Shown here: positions 39,116-51,100 of the stretch, in pieces
Layout: each line of letters starts with the position of its first letter
How positions within the stretch are numbered: position 1 is the stretch's first letter
Origin: Amia ocellicauda
Taxonomy: Eukaryota > Chordata > Actinopteri > Amiiformes > Amiidae
Direction: 5' to 3'
Length of the DNA: 64,000 bases
Assembly: GCF_036373705.1 (NCBI RefSeq)
Contig: NC_089863.1
Location: 8,407,357-8,471,356 of the forward strand
Notes under the pieces: model-generated
Databases searched by the model: none
The model's input: only the letters and a program-made list of their open reading frames with translations
Told to the model about the DNA's origin: nothing
Translations under genes and position numbers: made by a program

Positions 39116-39869
39116 TATATTCTTAATCATGGCGAGAGTGCACCCGTATGTAACTATAAAGTAACGGTTCTATTTAAAAGATTGTATTTTCTAAATGGCT
39201 GTTGCTAATATTTAAATAAATACTAATCAAATCACAGTGCAACTTGCCTAGTACACTAACAAATGTTGATAAATGGATTGTTAGTTTATTGTGGGGGACA
39301 TCACTGGTCAGGACAGGAGGCTGTATTTCATAGAAACCTCTCTTTCCAAAAATAATTGCTATTAAGTACGAGTTTGTGATGTGATAATGTCTGAATGACG
39401 TATTCATCGTGATCGTTCACCGTTTGAGAGATCAGTGCTATTTTGAAAAATCAGTGCGATGCTCATTGGCCAACATTTATTTATTGCGTTCTAATATAAA
39501 CCATGAATGATTTTTTTTTTTTTAAGTTTTTAGCATTGGGATTACAAGACAACTCGTTTTTGATTGAACTGTGTAAACTACGTGAAAAAGGCACCCTCTC
39601 GGAGTATATCCATAGTAAAAACTTGAATAGTTTGGAATTGGCTTATCCATTTCTGAACGAAGCTCTTCGAATGTTTGCTCACCAATAGGGGAGGAACTAT
39701 TCCACACGTTCCATTCGATTTGCATTTCAATAATGTCACGATGCGGTTCAAGTTTAACTTTTTTAATTAATAACTTTTTGACAAAAATCGAACAATTTTA
39801 ACACTGCCAGCCAGGAAATCAACAATAAGTGGATCAATGTCCCGAGTGGCAGTGAACACCGGGTCCGAT

Positions 39870-39950
39870 GCAGTCTCGCTACGCCACCCCAATTTAGTTA
39901 TGCGAAGTGGGGACTGTCTACCACTGCGCTAATTCCCCCCGTGCACCACT
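39870..39950 (-). repeat. tRNA-like (Ala-type) SINE head
   Basis: The minus strand reads gggggaattagcgcagtggt, an acceptor stem plus A box close to tRNA-Ala, followed by a weak B-box region. The tRNA fold is not maintained, so it looks like a SINE promoter inside the hAT element rather than a gene. Confidence 0.4.
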
Positions 39951-41809
39951 AAATAAGACATGTTTTATTCTAGTCCATTAGAAAAGTCACAATGTACAGT
40001 ACATCAAGGCCAACTAGCAGGGCACGAAGCCTGGCAGTTCCCTCATAATTTCCTTTACAATTAAAATTGCCTTTAATCACCTGGCAATATATCAATAATA
40101 AAACCTAAAAAGTTGTATTTGTGACTTGAGTATAGTTTAGTCCAGGCAATACCCCCTATATTGACAATGAAGAAAATCTAAAACTGAAGAGAAAATAGAA
40201 AGGTCAGTCTCAATGATACAGACCTGCTCTGACCCTAAGAGTTGGTGTCTATCGGCCGCCCTCCTCTGTGATCCGTCCTGCGGTCACTCCCGGCTGGCAT
40301 CCAAAGCCGTCCTCTCTCACCGCCCCACCGGCCTGCTTTGTTCTGGCCGGGGCAGCCTTTATCCTACACTGAGTGACAACAGGTGTAGAGCCCTGCCTGT
40401 TCAACCATAGTGAAAGTAAGTTCAATCAATCTATACAATCAGGGAAAACAGACAATTAGTGAAGAACAAGAACTCAACCAGTGAATAATAGGAATTAAAT
40501 CAAATGAATAATAATACTAGTAAAAGTGCAATAAAGAAAAATAATCACATGGAGCCTTGGCACCCTCTGTGTCATTAACAGTAAATGAACAGTAGGGCTT
40601 ATGAAATGCACTTTAATGGACTAAGTTGTTCTAGATTTGCATGAACAGTTTTTTCTGGAGTTTCATCATTTAATTCCAAGGAGCGTCAGAAACTCATTGA
40701 GCCTATCAGGACAGGCAGACAGGAGCTGGATCAGCTGTATGCGATCAAATTAGCGCCATAAGTAAAGAAATGCAAATTAAAAATATTGTAAACAAAAACA
40801 ACAAGTTGAGAGAAAATTGATGTTGAGATCAAAAATAAAACAATCAAAAGCAAAATGTATGGAATTGTAAACAAATAATTATATCAAAAGCACAAAAATA
40901 ATAATTGAAAGGAAATAATGTTAAAGGAGACACTGGAGTCCCTGTCTAGTCATGAGGGCGGGGCTTAGAGGGAGGCCTAGGTCTTGGCTCTCCATTGGTC
41001 CCTACGTTTGAGTGACAGTTCTTCCTAACTTAATCACTGAGCAGGGTTTGATTAATCGACTGACCAGCCCTAACTAACGACACAGTGTGATTGGCCTGTT
41101 GAGTGTTGTGGGCGCAATGCTTGAAATTTGAATGTATCTCTCCTTCATTTATTGTTCTATTGTACTCTGTAACGAATGCCTTTTTAAAAGTAGGGAAGTA
41201 CTTTACTTAACTCAAAACATACTTAAATAAAATTAAAATTACCAAATTTGAAAAACACTCAAACTACTCAATTACATGAACCAGAGTGGTTGTAATTCGT
41301 TACTTTCCACCCCTGCCAAGAACCCTGGGTTCTGGAACAGGGAGCCCCGGTGATCCACAGGACCTCCCCACCCTGCAGACACACTTTAACAGCTCCACCC
41401 CCACACCTCCACACCCCCTTTTTTTATTTTATTTTTTTTATAGTGTGGCAGGCCCAAATCACAACAATGCCAGTAATGTACAGTCCCTCCAGGGGCAGCA
41501 ATACAGCAGTCCGCAACAGTATTATCCAAGGCGACTGATAATATGACCCCTTTATACAGCTTTGTTTTACTTATTTGTATTGCTAATTTATTTTAGAACA
41601 TGAAGTTACCTACTCTGATGTTCAGACTGCTGGACAGAATTCCTCACAGTCACCCATAGTACCAGGTAAGAGATGTTGAAAGCTAATTTCCCTTTGGGTG
41701 CAAAATATTATCAACATTATCAGGTAAATGTAACACTTTAGAAAGAATTTCATAAATGCTGAACAATATTGCTTTTAATAATATTTTAATGAAATATTCA
41801 GATACGAAA

Positions 41810-41932
41810 CTGGACTTGGTCTTGATTCGGACTTGGTCTTGGACTAGGATAGTCCTGGTCCTGGTCTTGGTCTTGACTTGAGCTCAGATAGGGTGGTCTT
41901 GACTCCCATGGGAAACCCAATACTCTTCCAGT
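41810..41932. repeat. gacttggtcttg-type short tandem repeat block
   Basis: Repeated ggacttggtcttg/gtcctggtcttgg motifs followed by a unique 60-bp end. Nearly the same block occurs at 51085-51212 in lectin B intron 6. It borders the DIRS-like element, and its origin is not known to me. Confidence 0.6.
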
Positions 41933-41934
41933 CA

Positions 41935-44400
41935 GTGGTGTATTTGGGGGGGCGCACGGTGGGGGGCACTCACGGTGTGGCTACGGGCCTACGCGGCAGG
42001 TGTATCCTACACCTGGTGTTTGGATACAGTGTTCTGTCCGGCAACAGCAAGGTTGCATTTGTTGGTGTTGCAGTGCCCCCGTGTCCATATACGTTGCCGA
42101 GTGGAGACCGGGAGTTCTGGGCGGTGATTCAGAGGGCCGTTGAGTGTCTCCAGCTCCCCTGGCCCTCCCCATCGCGCTCCAGGTTCGAGAGAGGTCAGCG
42201 CTTGCACCGGCCCACATGGGCCCTCCTACTGCTTCCTGACCTCCTCGGCTACCTGGGACCATCTGGCAACAGCTGCCGCCCTAGGCAGGAGAGGGGAGGT
42301 TTATGCCAAGGCCCAGGGTGTGGCAGAAGCAGGCCTGGTGGACTTCCCATAGGTAAACTCCATCATCGCTTCGCTCGTCTCCCTACCTCGGCTGTCCATG
42401 GAGCCACGCGACCTGGCCTGCCCCAACAGGCAGTGTCGCGTCACGGAGACGCTGTTCCGAAGGGTGTATGTATTTGGCTCAGCTGGCTGAGCTCTCGGAG
42501 ATCGCAGCGGCGGCCGACAAGCTGGTGGCAGTGATGTGCCAAGGACGACTGGGCGATCCCAGGCACGATGGGTCCCCGAGGCAGACGGGACCCACCTCAT
42601 GGACGCCCCCATTTCGCCGGGCTTCACGTTCGGCCCCTCTGTGGAGGAGATGCTAACACGCACCCTCCAAGAGAGAGAGCAGTCCCTGCACCTGGCCCGG
42701 GTTTACCCAGTTGCACCTCAGGCCCAGCAGTGCAGCCAGCCTGCGGCAGCTCGCCATCGGGGAGTCCCCCCCCAATCGCGGCTCCCCCAATCTCCGCCAG
42801 CATCTCTCTGGCAGGCAGGTGCCCCCCCAGGCATGCCACCCTGGCCCCCAGCAGCCCACAGCAGCTCTCAGTAGGAGGAGGCCTGGCCTGACCCCGCCTA
42901 CCCCACCACCCACCAGGCATGGCCCTGAGGTGTTCCAGCAGCATCTGGCCCACCCTTACAACCCCCAGCAACTCTCAAATTGGCAAAACCGCACTCAAGA
43001 AGCTTGGGTGCTCCAAATTATATCCGTTACTCCCTACAGTCTCAAACATACCCACCCCCAAGGCGTGGTGTGGACATGAGTGACTGTTATTTCCTGCCAG
43101 TGCTACGGGACACATGTGCTGGTTCGGACGGACAACATAGCCCCATTTGAGCAACTGAACTCAGCTGAGCTGAAGCTAGTGTCACTTAAGACTGCGTTTT
43201 TGATGGCGATCACCTCTGCAAAATGGTGAGCGAGTTACACGCCCTGTCTGTACACCCATCGTGGGTCCATTTTGCGGGAGATGCCTCCAGGGTCACGCTA
43301 CGGCCTAACCCTGCTTTCCTCCCAAAAGTGCTGTCTCCACTTCATGTCAACATGCCTATTGAGTTGATGGCTTTTCATCCTCCTCCCTTCGCTTTGGAAC
43401 AAGAGAGTCGGTTTCACCTGCTCTGCCCTGTGCGAGCCCTCAGGTGCTATTTGAAACGCACTAAGGACATTCGGCCCTCAGACCAACTGTTTGTGTCGTG
43501 TGGAGCTTGGACACAGGGCCATGCGCAATTACCATGGCCTACGAGTCCATCGGGACCCCGGTGCCTGATCACCTGGTGGCCCACTCAACTCGAGGCATTG
43601 CCACATCGTGGGCCCTTTTTCAAGGCAGACATTTGTGTGGCTCTGGCTCCTGATTTCCTCTCCCCGTCTGCCCGTTAAGCGCGTCCTGATGGAGCTATTT
43701 GAACTGTCTTTCCTTTCCACTAGAATATGCCTTCCAGTTGAGCACCTGTGCGAGCTGCTCCTGGACTTGCTGACAGCCTGTCGATGTGTTCCCAGTGTCT
43801 GTCATGCGGCCTCCAGGTACGTTGCCTTATGCGGCCACCCTGTATATAGCTCGTTCATTATTGCATTGTGTTGCGGTGGTGCATGCATCTGGCCTGTACC
43901 CCGCTATGTGTATATATATAATATATATATACATAACATGCTGTATAAATAAATATAACGGGTAAACAGCAGTACTGTGGCTCTATTTTAGCTTGTGTAG
44001 ACTGGAGCTCACTGCTGGTGTTCCCTGCTGATGGCGCATGAGCTGTTCTCGCTGCCTCGCTGTGTACATAATTCCTCAGTCAGCAGGTCTGTGGCTGCTC
44101 TAGTTGTGTGCAATTGAGCAAGTGTCCGCTGCTGCTGTCCTTAGTGGTAAGCACTTGAGTGGGTTCTTGTGTTCCGCTGTGTATATAGTTCATTTGTCAG
44201 CACAGTAGAGCTAATGTTGCCTTGCATTAGCTGGTCTAATCAGCAGGCATCAACTGCTCCTGTGCTCCGCGAGTCGCGCATGTGTTGGTTCCTGCGCCAA
44301 GTGGTGTATATAGTTTGTTTGTACAACATTTTAAGAAGTCCGCACAGTGGAGCGCTTCACTCTGTATTGTTCAGTTGAGTAGGATGCTCCTGTTGTTCCT
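41935..44400 (+). mobile_element. DIRS-type tyrosine-recombinase retrotransposon, deleted
   Basis: A gag-like region (about 42070-42890, with GFTFGPSVEEMLTRTLQERE) is followed directly by a tyrosine-recombinase region (about 43100-43680: SELHALSVH, CPVRALRCYLKRTKDIR, HSTRGIATSWALF). The reverse transcriptase and RNase H that should lie between are missing. The first catalytic Arg codon (expected in TSAKRVSEL) is lost to a one-base deletion near 43224, the HxxR motif survives, and the C-terminal Tyr segment is not recognisable. Four degenerate subrepeats containing tgtatatag at about 43843, 44060, 44178 and 44305 probably belong to the terminal repeat region. GC-rich compared with its surroundings. 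Confidence 0.75.
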
Positions 44401-44415
44401 GCTGCCACGCTATAC

Positions 44416-44572
44416 ATACAGTTAGGTCCATAAATATTTGGACAGTGACACAATTGTCATCATTTTGGCTCTGTACACCACCACAATGGATTTGAAAGGA
44501 AAAAATCAAGATGTGCTTTAAGTGTAGATTTTCATCTTTAATTTGAGGGTAGTTACAACCAAATTGGGTGAA
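44416..44572. mobile_element. Tc1-type terminal-repeat fragment
   Basis: Starts with cagttaggtccataaatatt after TA, a well-known fish Tc1/MITE end. It is cut off at 44572 where homology to copies A and C begins. Confidence 0.7.
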
Positions 44573-45068
44573 TAGCCCATTTTGATCCTTCAGTTTTTTA
44601 TTTTCTGTTTGTTCTTCTTCCAACTAAATATGCAATAAATGTATTTTGACAGAAATGGCCCTGCATTTCCAATCAGCTTTCATAGGCAAAACAATAAAAA
44701 TGAAATGAGTTTTTTTTTTTTTCTGTTCGCATGATTAAGAACTGTACAATTACTGATGTTTATATTAATGTCAGAAAAATAATATTCTCCTTTTGTGTTT
44801 CATTTACATGGATATACTGTAACTGTTAATATAGGGTCATATGAGCTACAACTCTGGAAGTTTAGTAGGTTGTTATTTTTCTCTGATCAGAGACAACACA
44901 TACTAATAAAATGCCATCAGGAAACTGTTTGGTTTGAGCTTAATTTAGTTTTCATAGTTAAAGTAGGCCTACTTTTTCAAATGGGCTAGTATTGTGTGTA
45001 CAAAATATGTATAAAGCCATAATTTTACATTACAAATTGTGGCAAAGAGAAATTGTCTGCATCACAGG

Positions 45069-45076
45069 ACTTCCTC
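45069..45076 (-). promoter_or_regulatory. ETS/PU.1-like site upstream of lectin B
   Basis: acttcctc gives GAGGAAGT on the minus strand, 103 bases before the ATG. It is kept in copies A (one change) and C (intact). No clear TATA box is visible nearby, which fits many myeloid promoters. Confidence 0.35.
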
Positions 45077-45178
45077 AAAACTGACAAGTTATTTTGTGGT
45101 AAACAACGTAATCTGTCACACAAAGCTAATTTTAAACATTGTCTTCAGGAAGGTTGGCACACAGTTCAGTGCAAGAAA

Positions 45179-48100
45179 ATGGACGTCTTGTACGCCCAAG
45201 TGAATTTTTCCAATAAGAAGGGGAAAGAGCACAAGCCGTGTGACACAGCAGGTAAGATGATTTGATTAAATACACATTTCTGAATCTTGCAGACCGGGAT
45301 TGGTAAACTAAGTCTCTGGGATACTTCAAATATTGAATTCACTGAAGCCTTAATAACTTGTGCACGTAATTTCCAGCAGTGAACTTGGATTCTTGTTTCA
45401 CAGTTTCTCAAAGTAATCCATCAGTTTCAATCTGTCTACCTTTAAGGATGATAAGAGACTTGAACTTGTCTCCTCAATTGTAAAGAGATCCACTTCCTTT
45501 AAACTGCAAAAGTATGGTATACCAGTCAGGGCAGTATTTATATTAGTTTCTGTCCTTACACTTTTCCTGGAGCAGTTTGAAACCTTATTTATAAATTCCT
45601 TATCAATCAAATTAAAATGTTAGAGAAAAAGTCAGAGAAGCTCATAACCTATGGTGTGTTATCTAAACCAATATCTTTGTCAGCAGAATAACTGTCTGAG
45701 ATTGCTGGGTTTGGGGTGATACTGCTTATGTACTGTAGGGTGTGTGTTCAGATAGGATTATGTGTATCAATTGTGTACAATAAATAAATACAAGCAGCCG
45801 TTACAGAGAGGGACACGATAGTACATTTCATTCAGTGGAGTATAGAACAGATGTGTCATTATTATTATTTCTTAGCAGACGCCCTTATCCAGGCAACTTA
45901 CAGTTGACACAATACACATTTGACTGCTTTACAAAAGTGCAGTAATACAATCGGTACAGAATACAATAAATATACTGAACATAAATGCAATATGCAACAT
46001 TTTTAATGATTATACTGAGTTACAAATGCCAGGCTGTGTGGTGACGTGGTCTGCGGATTGAGGCCGGTTGGACATTCTGCCAAATTCTCTAAAACAATGT
46101 TTGAGGCGACTTATGGTAGAGAAATGAACATTCAATTGTCTGGCAGCAGCTCTGGTGGACATTCCTGCAGTCAGCATGACAATCACACACTCTCTCAGAT
46201 CTGGAGACATCTGTGGCATTGTGTTGTGTGACACAACTGCACGTTTCAGAGCGGCCTTTTATTGTCCGCAGCACAAGGTGCACCTGTGAATTGATCAAGC
46301 TGTTTAATCCGCTTCTTGATATGACACACCTGTCAGGTGGATGGATGCTCTTGGCAAAGGAGAAATGCTCACTAACAGGGATGTAAAGAAATCTGTGCAC
46401 AACAGTTTAGAGAAATAAGGTTTTTGTGCATATGGAGAATGTTTTATCCAAGGCGACTGATAATATTACCCCTTTATACAGCTTTGTTTTACTTATTTGT
46501 ATTGCTAATTTATTTTAGAACATGAAGTTACCTACTCTGATGTTCAGACTGCTGGACAGAATTCCTCACAGTCACCCATAGTACCAGGTAAGAGATGTTT
46601 AAAGCTAATTTCCCTTTGGGTGCAAAATATTATCAACATTATCAGGTAAATGTAACACTTTAGAAAGAATTTAATAAATGCTGAACAATATTGCTTTTAA
46701 TAATATTTTAGTGAAATATTTACATGACTTGGCAAACTGACATTATTTGTCCCAACTTATAAATCTCTTACAGACAATACTCCCCCTAAGACAGCTGAGG
46801 GTCAAGCTGCCTCCAGACCTTATCTGACAATATCGCTTGCAGTCCTGTGCTGTTTATTGGCAGCAATAATTATTGCACTTGCTGTATCGCGTAAGTATCT
46901 GTAAAAACCACAGACAGTCAATGTGTGACTTTACACATCGTGTGTACAAAGCACTTCACACCAGCTCTCAAGTTCAAAATGAAGAACTAAAGGCTGATAT
47001 ATTTAGAATTAATTCACAATGTTCCTTTTGAAAGAAACACAGATGTACAAATGTTTTGATATCAAAAACCGTTGGTCCAACACTTTAACAAAGAACATGT
47101 TTAGATAACATTTGTGTTTTCATTTTAATTTACAATGTAGACATATTTAGGATATAATTTAGCACATTTGGGAATCTGTCTTATTTTTATATTGTTTTTT
47201 GTTTTTGTTGTTGTTCTGATTTGAAGTTTTGTATATTGCAGTATTAATAATAATAATATTATTATTTTTATTTCTTGGCAGACGCCCTTATCCAGGGTGA
47301 CTTACAACACAAGTGCAAACAAAGTGCAGAAATACAGAGAAGTACAAGGCATCAATCATTACAAATTCAATTTAGCTAAAACAGCATTTCAAAATACATT
47401 TTACAAATTCCAATTTACAATTTACACAAGTATAGTAAGTGACTTCCTACATCCTGGACGGTGAAAGCTAAGTGCTGTAGACTAGAGACTTCCTGTGGTA
47501 TAATCCAACAATAGCATACACACTTATTGATCATTAAATAAAGACATATTACACTTGTAGTCCCTAGCTTCTAACTGAAAATAAATAGTTACATTCACTT
47601 TTCAAGTTTCAAATGTATGTTTTTCAACTAAGTTCACAGGAGCCACAAAGACAAGACTAATGCGGAAGAGATTTCACAATTTAAGGAAAAACTGCTATTG
47701 CAACAGAATATTTTACTAATTCAAGGTAAGAAGCATTGAAATACTATGCAGTGATATTAAAAAAATAAAATAAAATAAAAAGTTGCATGTTGCTCAGTGT
47801 AAATATTCATTCCACGATGCATGTTTCTATTGATTGTTTTAGGATTAAATCCTTGACAAAATCAAAACTTTTATACACACTATAAACAAAGATAGAAAAA
47901 AAAAAACTAAACTAAATTAACATGGTGTTGTATTTATATTTTGCATGTGGTGGGTTGGTCAATGTTTAGAACAGTTTTATGGAAACTTAAACCTTTTCAT
48001 TTTCATTTCATATTGATATTTTAACAGCTAACAAAAGTGCAGATGAATGGAGGAAACCCAGTGCGTCTTGCAATGCATCTCGAAATGAAGAAAAACAAAA

Positions 48101-51100
48101 TGTGAAGACATGCACTGAGAAACTACAAAATGGTAAACCCTGTAGTCGACATTTCTGCTGTATAAACTGGTCCTAAATATCCCCTAAATCACAACATTTC
48201 GCCCCAAAACTCACAAACTGAGTTCCGGGGGGTGGGTGGGTTTCGGAGGAGGTGAGGCCCCGGGGCGGGGAATTCCCCCTAATCTGGCAACCCTGGTGAA
48301 GATGCTGTAATGTAAGGAGTTTATGCCTATTATACTACACGTGTAACCTGGGTGTGAATTGCAACTGGGGATGCTGGGGATTTTCCCCCTTCTGCGTTTT
48401 CAACCCCCCTCTTCCTCAGCTCGTTATATTTTATCCCTGGTGGGGACACCACTTCTGATTTGCTTTTGTACATTCAGTCTCAATTTTCCAAATCTTACAT
48501 ACGACCAGTACAGTAAAATACAAATAATCTTCTTTACTGTCTTTGTCACTGATTCCCTTTTCTTTTTGCTGTGCTGTGACCCGCGCGTCACTCTATTGCC
48601 CTGTGCATCGCGTCCTCATTGGCTGTCATTTTAAAACTGCCTTCTCACCCAAACTCTCCGTTCACGTCACACTACATTTAGCAAATTATGAACGCCCCAA
48701 ATTTGAATAATAAAAATTGTCTGTTGAAGTCTTTAGAGATGTCAGCAGTTTGTTAATAGGATTGAATTCTAGTGCTAGTTCTCTAGGGAAAAATAAAATA
48801 GGCCCAGCCAGAGTCTGATTTGCAAGTGTGTGAGTGCGAGTCACACCCAAGAAATACAATGAAAAGGGCTCCACAAAACATATTTCACTGCCATGAATGA
48901 ACGTGAGGCAGTGCAACAGAGAAGGACAAGAACTGTAAGAAAGACAGACAATGCTAACACTAGCTTGCAGCAAAAACCCAACGCCACCACTAACACCACC
49001 AGAAACCAGTAGAAACTATCGGAGGTTGTGTAGAGCCACAGCGCTTTGCAAAGTGGAAGAAAGGGCGTCAGTGGCTAGCTGTCAGAGAGGATGTTTCAGT
49101 GCGATGCTGCATGTGCCCTGAAATTCGTGATCCGGGGCCAGAAACACAAAGGCTGCATTTGCACAGATGTTTCATACAGATCATATTAAAATACAGATAG
49201 TGTAAAAGTTTAAATTAGCTGACTGCTAGCACCCCCAAGCCCACCATGCTCTTTATCATGATTTATCCCCCCCCAAGCTTTTTCAGAAATCACACTCTAC
49301 ATGTGACTGAAATGTATCACCCTACTGATCACTACTATCATGCTAACTTTGGAGATTTTGGAGAGGTCAAAGTCGAAAGCAAAAGCCACAGCTTTGTGAG
49401 CTTCTTAAATTATCCATTTTAATTTGATGTTTAGTGTCATTAATGTTGACACACATTGTACAGATATTTCAAGCATCTGAATCTTCTATAAATATCAAAC
49501 CGATTTATTGGCAAAGATTTATACATTAATAATACATTTACTATATCAACTGCCTAATTCATATCTATGAGTTCTCTTGAGATTTCACAACTTAAGGAAA
49601 AATAAACTGCTTTTACGACTAAATATTTTACATGATGCTCAGTGTAAATATTCATTCCAGGATGCATGTTTCTATTGATTCTATAGGATCAGTGTTCGAA
49701 TTCAGGGGGGGCTCGGGGGGTCCAGGACCCCCCATAAGAGGTAAGGGACCCCCATAAGAGAGAGAACTTTGAACATGGGGGGGTCCCAATATTTATTTTT
49801 GTCGAAATGAATGCTCTGACACGAGACGACTGTCGGCTATTTCCGCACGTGGGGAGCACGTCAATTCGTCCCCGTCATGGACCCGTGCGCATGCGCGAAC
49901 TGTCAGTGTTGTGACTGACACAGTGGAGGCTTCTCGAGCTTTCACCTGCTGAGTAAGTGAAAACATAACATTCTTCTCTGATTTAGTAAGGTTTACACTT
50001 TAGTTACTATAACTATCGCATTGTTCACCTTCGTGCTGAACAGCAGTTTGTTTGTAACGTAGCGCTAGCTGATTTTTTTAATCTTATCTATCAGACAATT
50101 GTAGGTAGCTGTGCTAATGTTACTGGAGCAAACTTCATCATTGTGAATGAAACTTTTAAAGTTATTAATTTCTCCTCATTATGATTTGAAGAGGAAAGAA
50201 TGCTTAGACAGTTAGATGCTAATCTTTAATTTAATGTCAGCCTATTTGCATGTCATCTGTTAGTGCCGCTTAAACCATATCTTCCTTATTTTATCACTGT
50301 GAGATCTAGCAACATTACAAACAAATTAAATGTATATATAATTACTGTGAAAGATTCAGGAAATGTAAAATCACACTATAGTGCATAAGAAACACAGCTG
50401 TGATGTCTGCATGTTTGTTCAGCTAGGTCTAGCTGAGGTTAGACAATGATAACTAGTTAAATATTGAATTGAAAATGCAAATGCTGCTGAAGGGGTGCTG
50501 TTGAAACAGCTGTGTGAGCTGTTTAAACAATCAATTATAATTTGATATTTAGTGTCATTAATGTTGCCACACATTGTGCAGATCTCACAATCACTTGAAT
50601 TGTCTGATACGCATGTGTATCAAAACGATTTATCACCAAATATTTATACATGAATACAATTTAAATATACTTCATAAGAATGAGACTTAGACAATATGAG
50701 CTGCCTAATTCACATCTGAGTTAGCTTGACATTCACCTCTCTGTCTCTGAATCTGCAGGAATGACTGGATATTTCTGTCGGAAGCCTTGGATGCCATTTC
50801 ATAACAGATGTTACTTCTTCTCAGCTGAGGAGATGAACTGGACCAGCAGTCGTGAAAACTGTTCATCAATGCAAGGACACCTTGTCATCATAGAGACTGC
50901 AGAGGAGCAGGTACTACCTAATCTTTTTCCCTCTTTTTGTAGTAGATGACAAGAAGGCTCTTACCTTTCAAACACTATTAATATAATTATTATAATAAGT
51001 GTTTTATTGATGATACTATTCACAATATTACATTGTCCAGCCATATGTTAGCTGGTCTCCATCTCAATTCAGATTCAAATCCCTCAGGACTTGGTCTTGG

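Larger units (their letters stand above)
35731..41315 (-). mobile_element. hAT DNA transposon with target-site duplication, 5.6 kb, defective
   Basis: Ends are cagaggtggaaag at 35731 and its inverse ctttccacccctg ending at 41315. They are flanked by 8-bp direct repeats ccaagatc (35723-35730) and ccaagaac (41316-41323), 7 of 8 matching, as expected for hAT. Minus-strand frames between about 38600 and 36230 show hAT transposase parts in order: VIN FICEGLQPFSVVEQPTFK; YIGITAHWID; ERCACHLMNLI; QTRWNSTYTVVERI; SPAEVAFLTEYC; and the dimerisation end ASAACERLFSCAGMF. Stops and frameshifts break it repeatedly and a solo LTR interrupts the C-terminal part. No intact BED zinc finger was found. Confidence 0.88.
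34109..41665 (+). pseudogene. ITIM C-type lectin copy A, 5' exons only (broken)
   Basis: Exon 1 (34109-34182) and exon 2 (41597-41665) correspond to those of copy B. Exon 1 begins MYVLYTQVNFSN, keeping the ITIM-like VLYTQV, but has seven A in a row at 34145-34151 where copy B has six bases, so the frame shifts and hits TGA before the donor. Exon 2 is intact and identical to copy B's, with VTYSDV. No transmembrane, neck or lectin-domain exons follow before copy B begins. The 6.2 kb between homologous flanks at about 35363 and 41524 is inserted sequence containing a hAT element. Copy A is most likely a dead 5' fragment. The exon 1 frameshift lies in a homopolymer and could be an assembly error. 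Confidence 0.75.
44573..46720 (+). repeat. Duplicated unit, copy B (lectin exon 1-2 region)
   Basis: Matches 33579-35362 plus 41525-41805 (copy A) and 61600-62710 plus 63250-63960 (copy C). The exon 2 part differs from copy A at about 4 of 265 bases, whereas the exon 1 part is far more divergent from A. Confidence 0.85.

Noticed and set aside
39850..39950. Functional tRNA-Ala gene on the minus strand
   Set aside because: Only the acceptor/A-box half resembles tRNA-Ala; anticodon and T arms do not pair, so it is more likely a SINE head.
42301..42971. Overlapping long open frames on both strands
   Set aside because: High GC makes stops rare; they are shadows of the DIRS gag-like region.
47640..47725. 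Exon 4 of lectin B starting at the second AG (47638-47639)
   Set aside because: That start gives a stop within the exon; the upstream AG at 47631-47632 keeps the frame and phase.
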